Of a stretch of DNA of 64,000 nt, positions 12,812 to 25,889 are shown piece by piece. Positions within the stretch are counted from its first letter, which is position 1; each line of letters begins with the position of its first letter. The DNA comes from Chamaelirium japonicum (Eukaryota > Streptophyta > Magnoliopsida > Liliales > Melanthiaceae), in contig OX393549.1 of the NCBI GenBank assembly GCA_947650365.1, positions 25,934,709-25,998,708 of the forward strand, written 5' to 3'. Under the pieces are notes generated by a model. That model was not told where the DNA came from, did no database searches, and worked only from the letters and a program-made list of their open reading frames with translations. Position numbers and translations under genes: made by a program.

Positions 12812-13634
12812 CATTTGGTAATACCAGTCGGGGACGCCGTTTCAATATCCACCCACCCAAGTCGATGGGTTCGACATAGTCTCTGGATAAAATCAGACAC
12901 GATCGATACATGGTGGCTGTCAATCATATCTCCGTTATCGAAACTAAAAACAGTGATTCTTCTATTTTGGACGATGCGTTGCAAGACGCCCTACCGATCC
13001 TAGAAGAAGGGGGGAAGTCCACCATTGACGACTTAAAGGAAATCAACTTGGGCACAGAGAATGAGCCTCGGCCTACATTCGTCAGCACACTCTTGGTCCT
13101 ATAAGGAGATGATAGGTCTCGATCCTAAAATCACAGTACATTAGCTCGGCATCAAACACGGAACTAGCGCCATCAAGCAAGGACAAAGACGCTACCGGCT
13201 AGAGTTGGTACCCCAGATCAAAAACGAGTAAACGAGCTCATCGAAGCTGGTTTCATCCGAGAGGTCAAGTATCCAACTTGGATCTCCAGTGTTGTTCCAG
13301 TCAAGAAGAACGGTCAAATCAGGGTCTGCGTGAACTTCAGAGACTTGAACAATATATGCCCCAAGGATAATTTTTCGTTGCCAATCACGGAGCTAATAGT
13401 AGACACGACGACAGGCCACAAAGTGCTAACTTTTATGGATGGATCTTTAGGCTACAACCAGATCCGGATGGCACCCAAAGACGAGGAGCTAATGGCATTT
13501 CGTACACCAAAGGGGATCTACTGCCATAAAGTTATACCCTTCGGCTTGAAAAATACAGGAGCCACCTACCAACGAGCTATGCAGAGAATCTCCGACGTCA
13601 TTCTTCATCAAAACGTGGAGTGCTATATTGACGA
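12812..13634 (+). pseudogene. Gypsy A pol, 5' part (RT up to the catalytic site)
   Basis: A degenerate frame with LGTENEPRPTFVS (the linker before RT in Tat-type elements), then VPVKKNGQIRVCVNFRDLNN, PITELIVDTTTGH, MDGSLGYNQIRMAP and PFGLKNTGATYQRAM. It ends within the codons of the YIDD catalytic site, where element B has inserted. Upstream, the sequence joins directly to a broken LTR, so gag, protease and primer site are missing. Several stops lie between 13103 and 13250. Confidence 0.85.
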
Positions 13635-16600
13635 TGTCACGCCCCGGATCGGACTACAAGGGTAAACCAGTCAAACCCGGGGGTAATGGGGTTTTAAGGG
13701 TAAGTCAATGTTATAAGGTTGCGAGATTGATTTTATTATTTAGTCATTTATTACTAACTTATCATTAACTACTTACTAGCTGATGAGGGACGGCTTTGAG
13801 GAGAAGCCTACCAAAGAAATATTACTGATTCTGGCATTATTCAGAGCATCTAAAACATAGTTCAACAGTTATTACATAATCAATTGAAAATAATAAAACT
13901 AGTTAACACCTCTAATATCCTCCCTCGATAGCTAATCAAGCTCCTCTAGGAAGCGCCTGAGAAGGATCTATGGTACCTGAAAAGAGTGTGCAACAACGGG
14001 GTGAGTTTACTAGGTAAACTCAGTGAACCGTTAACCCTAAACTAGCTAGGGTAAACCATAGTCATACCCTGCCCTTCTAGAAGTCTACGAGGGCGACAAC
14101 ATATACATACATATATTGTAAATAAGATAGTTCAGCTAGCTAATATGGCAGTTCTACTATGGTACAACTACAACTAGTAAATGTATGACAAATAAGCATC
14201 CAGATTAAAAGTATGCAACTAATCACCGAAGGTTAGTTCTACCTACTCCTAAAGTGAACCGGCAGTTTTCTAACTGAGTCTGCCAACAGAACCTAGGTCC
14301 AAGTGTACCTGGAGAGCCAGAAATACCCATATGGCCATAAGGGGGCTTGGCCTTTCACCACGGGGCACTCCTGCCCACCTTGCTTTTCGGGGTCATTACC
14401 CAGGGGTGGACTACTAGGCCACTAGGGGCTTTATCGCCTGCCCAACCCTGTGACCCTACCTACTTGATTCGGATTATGCACAGGCGGTGGTTCACCTCCC
14501 ATCCTGTGCACTCGGGTCCCCTACCCATGCCCGTGAGTAGTGAGTCTTCCCTTTGGGAAGAGAACCTCAACTGAGGAAGTACAATCACCAGTCTCCCCAT
14601 TGAGACCACCGGTCTCTCCACCGAGACCACCAGTCTTCGTCGCTCAATAGCAACTGGACTGCACCATGCGATCTATGGTCACCAAACACACTCATTCAAC
14701 AGAATATTAATAAATAATCGGTACAAGTATCTACTTGTTTGTATGCATCCTAGTGTGAATCTAGGTTGAGTCAATCACTGTTACAGGTATCAAAATATTA
14801 CATCCATGATTATTCAAAGATAAGGGATAGTATGCCCACCTTCCACATGCAGTACCGGTTTCCCGCCTGCATGCATTGGACATACTATGCCACAAACGGT
14901 TTTATTTATTATTTTATAGATACAACTACAATCTACTCTAACTAGAATAGAATTAATCATGTTCACCTGGAGAATAGCTCGGTAGTCCATGCTCCTCACG
15001 CCTATCGGTCCGGTGTACCATCGAGGGAGACCATCATGGTTTGAAAGGTATAAGTTGTTATATCCATAAATTACTCAAATTAGGGTTCTAAAAAGGTTGG
15101 TTTAGGGATAAGGGACCCATGGGATCCGGTCTCGCTCGAATCCGACTTCGGTCGGAGTTTTTAGGGTCAAACCGGTAAAAACCGGTCTATGATCGATTCA
15201 ATAGAGTAAAATGGTCTCTAGGATCCCAAACTAGGTTCAATACATCGACATCGATGATCTGAGCATGATGCCACTGGTTTCGTCCAATTCCGAGATCGGA
15301 CGGAGAATTGGCGGTCAAACCACGGTGCACTGACTAGATCGGGCCCATGGCTAAAAAGGGATTCTAGATAGTAAAATTACTATACCAATTCTAGTTCAAC
15401 AAGTGGGTCTCTTCGAGCCGGTCAAAATGCCGCTGGTTTCGTTCGATTCCGAGATCGGATGAAGAAATGGCGGCTGAACTAATTCTAGACAGTTTACGGG
15501 TCTGGTTCAGGTGAACCAGACCGGTTCAATGTTGGGCCGGGTCTGCTGTGCACTTAGGCGGGTCGGGTTGCTGTACAGTTGGGTCGGTTGCAGTGCAGTC
15601 GGGTCGGGTTGCAGTGCAGTCGGGTCGGGTTGCAGTATTAATCTTTTCTAAAAGACCTGGGCCATATATTTAATTGCAGATTGGTCCGTGCCCTGTTTAT
15701 TCTCAATGCAAAACCAAAGCTCTGGTTTTTGCCCGATGACACGGCGGCGGGGAGTCGGGTTTCGGTGCGCCGGTGGTGCCCGGCCGGTCTACCCCGCATC
15801 ACCCCCGCAAGGGAGGCGCAGGAGGAGGTGGCCGGTGTGCCGTCGGAGCCCGGAAGGACTTTGGCCGGAGGGGTTTGTGGTGGAAGGTGCGGCTCCGGTG
15901 GCTTGGGGTGGTGCCGGCGGTCGTCGGGGGAGCGTGGGGTTGGTCCTCCCGACGAGGACCATCGCTGGGGTCGCAGAGGCGTCCCCCGTCCAAGTGGGCC
16001 GCGGCAAGGGAGGAGGATGGGGTGTCGGGTTCGCGGGTAAGGGAGGAGGAAGGGAGGCCGCGGGTTTTAGGTCTGGTTCGGGTGAAGGAGGAGAGGAGAG
16101 AGGGAGAGCTGACCTGTGGTGGCTCGCCGGGGTCGGAAGAGGTAATCGGAGGGGGCTGCAGTTGCTCCTCTCTCTTCTCCCTTGACCTCTTTCTTCTTCT
16201 CTCCCTCCTTTCTCTCTCTAGTCTCTCTCTCTCTCTGTTTCTCTCTCTCTTTTCCTCCTGTTCTCTTATTTCTCTCTCGTTCTCTCCTGGCCTCTCTCTC
16301 CCGGTTCACGTAAAAAGGGAGAGGGGGCTACGGTTATGGCGAATTGGACTGGGGAGATTGGGTTTGTTAAGGCCTTCCTAATAAGGAGGGGTAGTTATGG
16401 CAGGAAGATCCGGTTGTTATCATCTCGAATCCTGTCATATCCTCCCCATCCGAAATTCAAATTTTTAAATACCGGGGAGGGCGATCGAGGGGGTCTAAAC
16501 CCAGCTAAAAGGTTGGAAGAAAGGTCCTATGGCTGCTCAGGCTTGGTCCCGAGCCCTGAACTGTGCTCGGTTGGAACCCGAGTGCAAACCGTCGACTTAC

Positions 16601-16999
16601 CTGGCTGAAAAGAATAATCAACCATAAGTAACAAACCAGAGGTCAGAAATGGGCACGGAAGGATCCGTTAGAAAGGTCTCATCGACACAAACATAATGAC
16701 ATTTGGTACATATTTTTCTGACTTGCAGATCTCCCACAATAAAGGAAATACTCTAAATTTTAAAATAGCAATAACTCATTGTCCGGGTGTCAGATCAACC
16801 CTCGCTCAGGCTCGTTGAAAAGCTCTTTCAGAGCCTCACCCAACGTATCTAGCCTTGCTAAGATCTGATCACCCAATCTCCTTTGGTAAACCAAACAATA
16901 CCGACAGTGGACTGATTATCGAAATTCTAGGGTTTTAACTACCGGGCTGCCGAAACAAGTTGCGCATATACCCGATCCTTGCACGGGACGCACCAATAC

Positions 17000-19133
17000 T
17001 GTTAGGATTGATGTGTTCTAAGCTTGTAAAACTTTATGTTTTGGTCTAATAGAGATTGATAGTTATTAATATATATGAGATGCATATAGGTGCGTAACAT
17101 AGTTACGTGTTCTTTAGAGAACAGAGAGCCATGGTTATATGGTAGTCCACTGAGTTGAAGACTAAGTGGATTGGTCCCGTATAACCTAAATAAGTTCGCA
17201 GCTATGATCAGGTTGGTCGCCTCATCATGATAAGCTGTTGGCGATGACAGTTCATGGGATGTCTTCACCATGGTCATCACCAGGCACAGTGTCTGTGGCT
17301 GAATGGAACTAACACGGTGTACAGATCAGTGAGCAAACACTGGTACACTAAGCCGTGTTTCTGCTTAGGGTAAAACGGTCCTAACCCCTGAGGAACCACG
17401 ACTGATGGACTAACCAGTTGCGTGGTGCTTTGGCGCACCAATGTGTGAGGGTCCATATGCAGTGATCCAAAACCACGGTGTACTGGGTTACCCGGCTGGC
17501 GTTGCATTAGCGTGTCACTCCTGCAGGCCATCCACACCCCTGATGGGAGATGCGTTCCTTGGTGTGACTTACACTGTACCAAACCCAGGCCTGGTGGTCA
17601 TCAGTTTGACTGTTGACCGGGTTCGATTACTCGACGGGGTAATCAGAGGTACGATGTATAGGTCAACCTGGAAGGAACCAAGTCATATGATCGTTCGAGT
17701 CTGACGGTAGTCTTCACCGCTCGAAGTGAATCATGGCATCAAGTGGAGGGACAGCGAGTTTACCACTACTAAGCGGAGAGCATGGGTATGATGGAGAACA
17801 TAGTAAGTCTGGGTGAATTGGAGTGCAGCCTGCGTCGCACTCTGGGTGGCTACGCAGGTTAACTCGAGCTCAGAGGATCGATGGTACACTCGGGTAGTGT
17901 GTCGATCGAGCTTGAGTTGGAAGCCATGAACCCCGGTCCCTGATGGTTCCACCTTATCAACATTATGTACGGTTCTTGAACCGTCTCCTCGGAACACCAT
18001 AAGCAGGAGGAAGAAAGAAGTATACGCTCCGTGTGTGCTTGGCACTAGAGCACGGTAGATGCGTAACTACATACGAGTACTAAGGGTTGAGCCCGAGACT
18101 AGTGCGGAGTCGTATGTAGTAATCCCTAGCCATAAGTGAACTTCGCTACATAGGTGCGATGCACCGGGGTATGTTGCGAGTTGACTAGTTGACTTTGCTA
18201 GAGGCACCTTCCGGTGGCCTCAGTTAATAGTAAGTAACTAGTAGATATCACTTAAGTAATGGCCGCTAGGTATCGTACGCTAGAAATGGTCAAAATGAGG
18301 CGTCGGGGCGTTTTGGTAAAAACCTCACTCTGTCGGACCTCACTGTTGGCCGACCCTAGTGATGGGACACCTCACTAGGGCCGGCCCTATGATGTAGGGA
18401 TGAGAATCCCTCATCTATAGGGCCGGCCATATGGATAGGGATGGGGCGATAAAAACGGTTAAGATCGAGCCCTAAAAAGTGGGAAAACGGATAAATACGC
18501 GGAGAGATAAAAAGGAGATAATGGAGAGATGAGATAAGGGGGTTATTATCCCCTTGGATCCTTATCCAAGGGGGGGTGGCCGGCCCTATAAAAGCACCTA
18601 TGGGCACCGGCCCCATGTACTAAAGAAACCGAACCCCCCTCTCTCTCATCTCTCTAGTTCTCTCCTGATTTATCTCGCGTTTCCCGCTTGCTACTTCGTC
18701 TTCCTCGCGTGGAGTTCTGAAGAAGGAGAAGGGTCGTTTATCGGAGGCACTCAGAGATCCGAGAGCGACGTTTCGTGTATCGTGTGAGATCGGGTGAACA
18801 AGAAGGCAACACCTCCATTCGTACCGTCGGCATCTTCGTGAACGATCTTCCGTCTCCATCGACAAAGAAGACAATTCTCCGCGGTTAAAAGATCCGTACG
18901 AAAGGTATGTGTAATCTAACATGTAGATCTAGCGAGCATTATGATTTGCATCCATGCTAGTTAATCATTACGCTAGATTGCCGTTAGGGGTTTTCGATTC
19001 TCATGCATACACATGCACACATATGTAGATTAGTTTCCATGAAAAGTTAAATAGTGTAACGTGCACCATGAACGGTCTTTCGACCGCCAAATCGCTTCCG
19101 CTGTGAGCCTCTAACCCGGATTAACTTCCAACA
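17000..19133 (+). repeat. 5' LTR of copia C
   Basis: TG..CA bounded (TGTTAGGATTGATG..CTTCCAACA) and followed two bases later by the primer site. It is 2134 bases long. Several open frames within it recur identically in the other LTR and are not genes. Confidence 0.95.
18587..18594 (+). promoter_or_regulatory. TATA box of copia C 5' LTR
   Basis: TATAAAAG in a GGCCGGCCC context, followed at about 50-70 bases by a CT-rich stretch of the kind seen at transcribed LTR starts. The same box occurs at 25343-25350 in the 3' LTR. Transcript initiation about 30 bases downstream is an inference. Confidence 0.6.
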
Positions 19134-19135
19134 AT

Positions 19136-19147
19136 TGGTATCAGAGC
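19136..19147 (+). other. Primer-binding site of copia C (tRNA-iMet type)
   Basis: TGGTATCAGAGC two bases after the LTR end. Confidence 0.9.
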
Positions 19148-20881
19148 CGCATTAGTGGTGTGCGTTTCACATTTTTTTCATGAAACGAACATGTGTGCGC
19201 ATGATGAATGCGTGAAATCATCGGGGTTCATACGCTTAGATCATGCATATGTATAGATTGTGCTTGTTCTATTAATCATTCTTGCAGGGCGCCGCTATAA
19301 AAAATCTAGATCTATGCTTTGTGCTTTCTACCGGGGGTCGGACCCCGAGTTAGCAAAAAGTCTGGATTTGCTTTCTATGTGTGGATATGTAATTGAGCCT
19401 TAGATTGGGCGAGTAATGGGGCTTGTCTATCCTCGGTTTCCCATGGCCTTTTTCTAGGTGTGTTTTTTCTTTTCTTTCTAGGAATTGTGTACGAGCGAGC
19501 AATTGCTCGAAGCGTACTAGAATTTTCGGTTACAGATGGAGAAGAAAGATGTGCCAAAGAAATCCACCATCGGGAGCGGAAGCGGAACCCTGGAGGATGA
19601 AGACGATCCGACAAAGTATTTGCAAGTGCGACGGAGAAGCCGGACCGAGGAACCTTGCGAAGAAAGCTAGAGGCCTGCGCTGTGCTAATTAGGTTCAGGG
19701 GTCGGACCCTGAACTTAATTCAGTTTTTTCTGGTTGCTTTCTTTAATTAGTTCTTTATGCTTCATATCGAACCCCGATGAGATAATGCTATTATCTGTTT
19801 TTAGAGGGAAGCCTTTCCCCTCCGGTCCAAGCGACTGTTTGAGGATAGGATCCCGCTAGATGACGTCTATTATTTAGTTGACTTTTGATGTTAGTGGGAT
19901 CCCATCACATATGGTTATGCCACCATTAGGAGAGCACCCGACTAGTCGGGTGTGCCTATTTGGCCAGCATCGAAATCAAAGATGAGATGGAGATCCATTG
20001 AACATCAATTGTCAAATCTATAAGCGAGGTGCCATGACTAGTGGGAGTCCTTTCCAATGAGTCTGACTCTAGGATTAGCTCCAGAGCATTAGCGTGATGA
20101 CCAGTTTTGCAGAGCATCGATATTCTCGGAATATGTAATGTGACCCTTGAATGGAGAAATCCACTTGAGGCAGGGACTATGATATTCCGAGAATGATTAA
20201 TGCTAGGCGAAGGGCTTGAACGCTAGTGGGAGCATGGTGTGACCAGGGTCTAGTATTTAGGAGGTCGCTACCTTTGCATTTGCATAAATCCATACTCGCA
20301 AAATAACCCTCAAATATTTATAAGGGATGTAATAGAGGACTTTTAGAGATCCTCTGGCCTCCACGGCTAATCACTTCGTACTCGGGTGAAAGGGCATAAC
20401 TCAACAACCCCCTCGGGTGAGAGCTGTGTTTTTCTATGCCAAGCTACTTAGTGATCTCCTTCGGGATATGGCGGTTACGGTGCCAAGTGTTCAGGCTTTA
20501 CTCACCCTCGTGGGGGCCGTTAGAATTCCCGTGCCGTAATTGCATAAGCTCGTGGGTAAGCATCCTAAGTACGCGTGAGGTATTCGTTACGAAGACAACG
20601 GTGATCACGTGGTACTGGCCAAAAGATAACCATGGTCCATCAAAGCCCGTAGTTGGCAGATTTGGATAGGGTCAAGGGAAAGACCCGTGTAAGCGGAAGA
20701 CCTGCACACTGCCCCCTCGGACAGGTGTAGCCTACTCCGAGATCTTACATACATGGTTAATTAATCCATAGAGATGGCTCCGCTTGAGGGTAGCGTTGTC
20801 ATATGGATATAATTAGCTTGTTTTAAAAATCCATAAAATAAGTTTTTAATGCATCTCATATATTCAGTCTTTTATTTTCAG
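19148..20881 (+). other. Untranslated leader of copia C
   Basis: About 1.7 kb without a supported gene. It ends in TCTTTTATTTTCAG directly before the ATG used for the polyprotein, which resembles a splice acceptor, so a spliced leader is possible but not shown. Confidence 0.6.
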
Positions 20882-23755
20882 ATGACCAAGTTAGACCCCG
20901 TGTCCGCTATCCTAAATGACCACAAACTTACCGGTCCCAACTATGAGGACTGGAAGCGCAACCTGTACCTAGTCTTAAGGATAGGTAAACACATGTCAGC
21001 CCTGAATGACCCTGAGCCAGATTTGCCAGGACCCAATGCCACAGAGGCACAGTTAAAGGCATTCACTGACTGGAAGGAATCTAATGAGATATGTAAATGC
21101 TATATAATAGCATCCTTGCAAACAACTCTGCAGAAGCAAGTCGAGGAGATGCCCGACGCTTCTGATATGATGTTGTATCTGAAGGAGATGTTTGAAGGTC
21201 ACAATCGCGTTACGCGATACCTTACCATCAAGAAACTCGTCGGCACTAAAATGTCCAATGGGACGCTGGTTCGGGAACACATGATGAAAATGTTTGGGTT
21301 CCAGAACGAACTAGCGACCATGGACATTGTGCTAGAAGGCGAGGTGATGACAGACATCTTCCTCTCGTCAATGTCTGGAGCCTTTGAAGGCTTTGTCACC
21401 AACTTTAATTTAAACAAGTTGGCTATGACAAATGCAGAGCTTCTGGGAGCTCTCCAGGCAGCGGAGGATGGCTTCAAGCAGAAGGGCGAAGCACTTCACG
21501 TGCAACGCAGATCCTTCAAGAAGCCTGGTAAACCTCTAGGCAAGAAACATAAGAAGAAACCTAAGTCAGCGCCTGTGCAGGACTCTGATGGGGCCTCTGG
21601 GTCTGGAGAATCAAAGAAACCGGACACTAAGTGTTTCCGGTGTGGCCAGAAGGGTCATTGGAAGAAGGACTGCAAGAAGCCTCAGAATGCTGGAGAAGGT
21701 AATCTACAACTCTTAGTTGTTGAATCATTTCTTTCAAGTAATAGTTCTTTTGCTAGTTGGATTGTGGATTCAGGATCCACTAACCATGCCTGTAACTCTC
21801 TTCAGGGGTTTCGGGAAAGCAGAAGGTTGCTTGATGGAGAGGTGACCTTGAGCATGGGAACTGAGGCCGTGGCTGCTGCTGAAGCTATAGGAGATGTTAC
21901 TCTTATTTTTTCGAATAATAAGACTTTGACTCTTAGAGATGTCTTTTATGTACCGTCCTTGAGACGTAACTTAATTTCTGTTTCTTCTTTAGTTAATGAA
22001 GGTTATTCAGTTTATTTTGATACTTCTGGTGTGTCTTTTAAACTGAATGGAACTTTTATAATAAGAGGAATGGTTCAGAATCATCTCTATATTCTCAGTC
22101 CTAAATTTGAAAAAGATAACATAATAACTTCAGCATTTAATATTAATTCATCTAAGCGTAAGAAACCTTCGGAGAATTTAACCCAATTGTGGCACTTACG
22201 GCTTGGGCATATTGCCTTAGATAGGATCCATAGGTTGGTAAAGGCCGGGCTTCTGGAAACAGATCCTACGGAGATCCTTCCCACCTGTGAATCCTGCCTG
22301 GAAGGCAAGATGACCAAGAGGGCCTTCAAAGGCCAAGGAGTAAGAGCTACTGAGGTATTGGAGTTAATACATTCAGATGTATGTGGACCCATGAGCGTCA
22401 AGGCGATAGGAGGCCATGAGTACTTCATCACTTTTACAGATGATTACCCAAGATATGGTTACATTTACCTTATGCATCGGAAGTCGGAATCCTTTGACAT
22501 GTTCAAAGAGTTCAGGGCTGAAGTAGAAAAGCAGACAGGTAAATGTATAAAAACCCTTCGATCTGATCGAGGAGGTGAATACCTATCTGACGAGTTCCTT
22601 GGGTATTTGGTGGAGCATGGGATAACATCCCAGTTAACTGCTCCAGGTACCCCACAACAGAATGGAGTCTCTGAGAGAAGGAATCGAACCTTGTTGGACA
22701 TGGTTCGAAGCATGATGAGTTATGCCTGTTTACCAACGACCTTTTAGGGATATGCCCTTCAAACAGCAGCATATGTTCTGAACCACGTTCCATCTAAATC
22801 AGTGCCTCAGACCCCTAGAGAACTGTGGTCAAGGCAAAAGCCAACACTACAGCACTTCAGAATATGGGGATGTCCTGCACATGTGCGGATTGACAAGAGG
22901 GAAAAGATGGAGCCAAAGTCCAAAGCATGTCTGTTTGTAGGGTATCCCAAAGAGACTAAAGGTGGACTATTTTATGATCCTGAGGAAAAGAAGGTAATCG
23001 TTTCGACGAATGCCATTTTCCTAGAACAGGATTATGTTATGGACCACAAGCCTGCTAGTAAGGTAGTTCTGGATGAGCTACTGGGTACTAGATCAGAGAG
23101 CGCATCCAAAAGCATAGTGGGAGCTGACATTACAGATAATAATATACCAGATACTGTAGAACCTATTAATCTTGTAACACCACCACCACCTCGTCGCAGT
23201 GGGAGAAACATCAGAGCTCCTGACAGATACTATGGAGAAACCTTATTGGTTGATCCAGAGGGTCAGGAGGATGACCCACTGAGCTACGATGAGGCAGTGG
23301 GAGCTTCTGACAGCTCTGACTGGCAAAAGGCCATGGAGGCAGAAATTGCATCAATGTCCCATAACGCTGTCTGTACTCTAGTTACACCATCATCCAATAT
23401 TAAACCTATTGGGTGTAAGTGGGTGTACAAGAAGAAGAAAGGATCCGATGGTACAATAGAGACTTATAAAGCTAGATTAGTTGCCAAGGGTTATACCCAG
23501 AGAGAAGGAATCGACTTTGACGAAACCTTCTCGCCGGTAGCTATGATAAAGTCTATTCGGATCCTTCTATCCATTGCAGCCTATTATGACTGAGAGATCT
23601 GGCAAATGGATGTCAAGACAGCATTCCTTAACGGGAATTTGGAAGAAGACATTTATATGATGCAGCAACCAGGTTTTGAATCAGAGGGTCAGGAACATCT
23701 AGTTTGCAAGTTGCAGAAGTCTATTTATGGACTAAAACAAGCATCTAGAAGTTGG
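20882..23755 (+). pseudogene. gag-pol of copia C, two in-frame stops and missing C-terminus
   Basis: The start is taken at ATG 20882 (MTKLDPVSAIL); an in-frame ATG at 20849 would add 11 residues. One frame then carries gag, zinc knuckle CFRCGQKGHWKKDC (about 21632), protease WIVDSGSTNHAC (DSG codons from 21767), GAG-preintegrase LWHLRLGHI, integrase with HSDVCGP, LRSDRGGEY and QQNGVSERRN, and the RT start KWVYKKKKGSDG, DETFSPVAM and [14 protein letters not shown] at 22745-22747 replaces what is normally a Trp codon, and TGA lies at 23591-23593. The frame ends [12 protein letters not shown] at 23755 and the LTR follows at once. The protein could not support transposition without help. Confidence 0.92.
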
Positions 23756-25889
23756 TGTTAGGATTGATGTGTTCTAAGCTTGTAAAACTTTATGTTTTGG
23801 TCTAATAGAGATTGATAGTTATTAATATATATGAGATGCATATAGGTGCGTAACATAGTTACGTGTTCTTTAGAGAACATAGAGCAATGGTTATATGGTA
23901 GTCCACTGAGTTGAAGACTAAGTGGATTGGTCCCGTATAACCTAAATAAGTTCGCAGCTATGATCAGGTTGGTTGCCTCATCATGATAAGCTATTGGCGA
24001 TGACAGTTCATGGGATGTCTTCACCATGGTCATCACCAGGCACAGTGTCTGTGGCTGAACGGAACTAACACGGTGTACAGATCAGTGAGCAGACACTGGT
24101 ACACTAAGCCGTGTTTCTGCTTAGGGTAAAACGGTCCTAACCCCTGAGGAACCACGACTGATGGACTAACCAGTTGCGTGGTGCTTTGGCGCACCAATGT
24201 GTGAGGGTCCATATGCAGTGATCCAAAACCACGGTGTACTGGGTTACCCGGCTGGCGTTGCATTAGCGTGTCACTCCTGTAGGCCATCCACACCCCTGAT
24301 GGGAGATGCGTTCCTTGGTGTGACTTACACTGTACCAAACCCAGGCCTGGTGGTCATCAGTTTGACTGTTGATCGGGTTCGATTACTCGACGGGGTAATC
24401 AGAGGTACGATGTATAGGTCAACCTGGAAGGAACCAAGTCATATGATCGTTCGAGTCTGACGGTAGTCTTCACCGCTCGAAGTGAATCATGGCATCAAGT
24501 GGAGGGACAGCGAGTTTACCACTACTAAGCGGAGAGCATGGGTATGATGGAGAACATAGTAAGTCTGGGTGAATTGGAGTGCAGCCTGCGTCGCACTCTG
24601 GGTGGCTACGCAGGTTAACTCGAGCTCAGAGGATCGATGGTACACTCGGGTAGTGTGTCGATCGAGCTTGAGTTGGAAGCCATGAACCCCGGTCCCTGAT
24701 GGTTCCACCTTATCAACATTATGTACGGTTCTTGAACCGTCTCCTCGGAACACCATAAGCAGGAGGAAGAAAGAAGTATACGCTCCGTGTGTGCTTGGCA
24801 CTAGAGCACGGTAGATGCGTAACTACATACGAGTACTAAGGGTTGAGCCCGAGACTAGTGCGGAGTCGTATGTAGTAATCCCTAGCCATAAGTGAACTTC
24901 GCTACATAGGTGCGATGCACCGGGGTATGTTGCGAGTTGACTAGTTGACTTTGCTAGAGGCACCTTCCGGTGGCCTCAGTTAATAGTAAGTAACTAGTAG
25001 ATATCACTTAAGTAATGGCCGCTAGGTATCGCACGCTAGAAATGGTCAAAATGAGGCGTCGGGGCGTTTTGGTAAAAACCTCACTCTGCCGGACCTCACT
25101 GTTGGCCGACCCTAGTGATGGGACACCTCACTAGGGCCGGCCCTATGATGTAGGGATGAGAATCCCTCATCTATAGGGCCGGCCATATGGATAGGGATGG
25201 GGCGATAAAAACGGTTAAGATCGAGCCCTAAAAAGTGGGAAAACGGATAAATACGCGGAGAGATAAAAAGTAGATAATGGAGAGATGAGATAAGAGGGTT
25301 ATTATCCCCTTGGATCCTTATCCAAGGGGGCGTGGCCGGCCCTATAAAAGCACCTATGGGCGCCGGCCCCATGTACTAAAGAAACCGAACCCCCCTCTCT
25401 CTCATCTCTCTAGTTCTCTCCCGATTCATCTCGCGTTTCCCGCTTGCTACTTCGTCTTCCTCGCGTGGAGTTCTGAAGAAGGAGAAGGGTCGTTCATTGG
25501 AGGCACTCAGAGATCCGAGAGCGACGTTCCGTGCATCGTGTGAGATCGGGTGAACAAGAAGGCTACACCTCCATTCGTACCGTCGGCATCTTCGTGAACG
25601 ATCTTCCGTCTCCATCGACAAAGAAGACAATTCTCCGCGGTTAAAAGATCCGTACGAAAGGTATGTGTAATCTAACATATAGATCTAGCGAGCATTATGA
25701 TTTGCATCCATGCTAGTTAATCATTACGCTAGATTGCCGTTAGGGGTTTTCGATTCTCATGCATACACATGCACACATATGTAGATTAGTTTCCATGAAA
25801 AGTTAAATAGTGTAACGTGCACCATGAACGGTCTTTCAACCGCCAAATCGCTTCCGCTGCGAGCCTCTGACCCGGATTAACTTCCAACA
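23756..25889 (+). repeat. 3' LTR of copia C
   Basis: Full-length match to 17000-19133, starting with its first base TGTTAGG directly after an RT codon. It carries a TATA box at 25343-25350. Confidence 0.95.

Larger units (their letters stand above)
17000..25889 (+). mobile_element. Ty1/copia element C with 2134-base LTRs, internally truncated
   Basis: The flanking duplication is AATAC (16995-16999 and 25890-25894). The LTRs are 17000-19133 and 23756-25889, both exactly 2134 bases with no indels between them. By eye I count roughly 25-30 substitutions, about 1.3 percent, so insertion is recent relative to A and B. The internal region is primer site, 1.7 kb leader, and gag-protease-integrase-partial RT. 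Everything after the YGLKQAS motif of RT is missing: the YVDD site, RNase H and polypurine tract. Confidence 0.93.

Noticed and set aside
15681-16381. Overlapping GC-rich frames up to 202 codons on both strands
   Set aside because: Composition-driven, mutually overlapping, inside a solo-LTR-like element, no domain recognised.
17002-19614. Repeated frames of 77-104 codons in copia C LTRs
   Set aside because: They recur identically at 23758-25678 in the other LTR and have no homology that I recognise.
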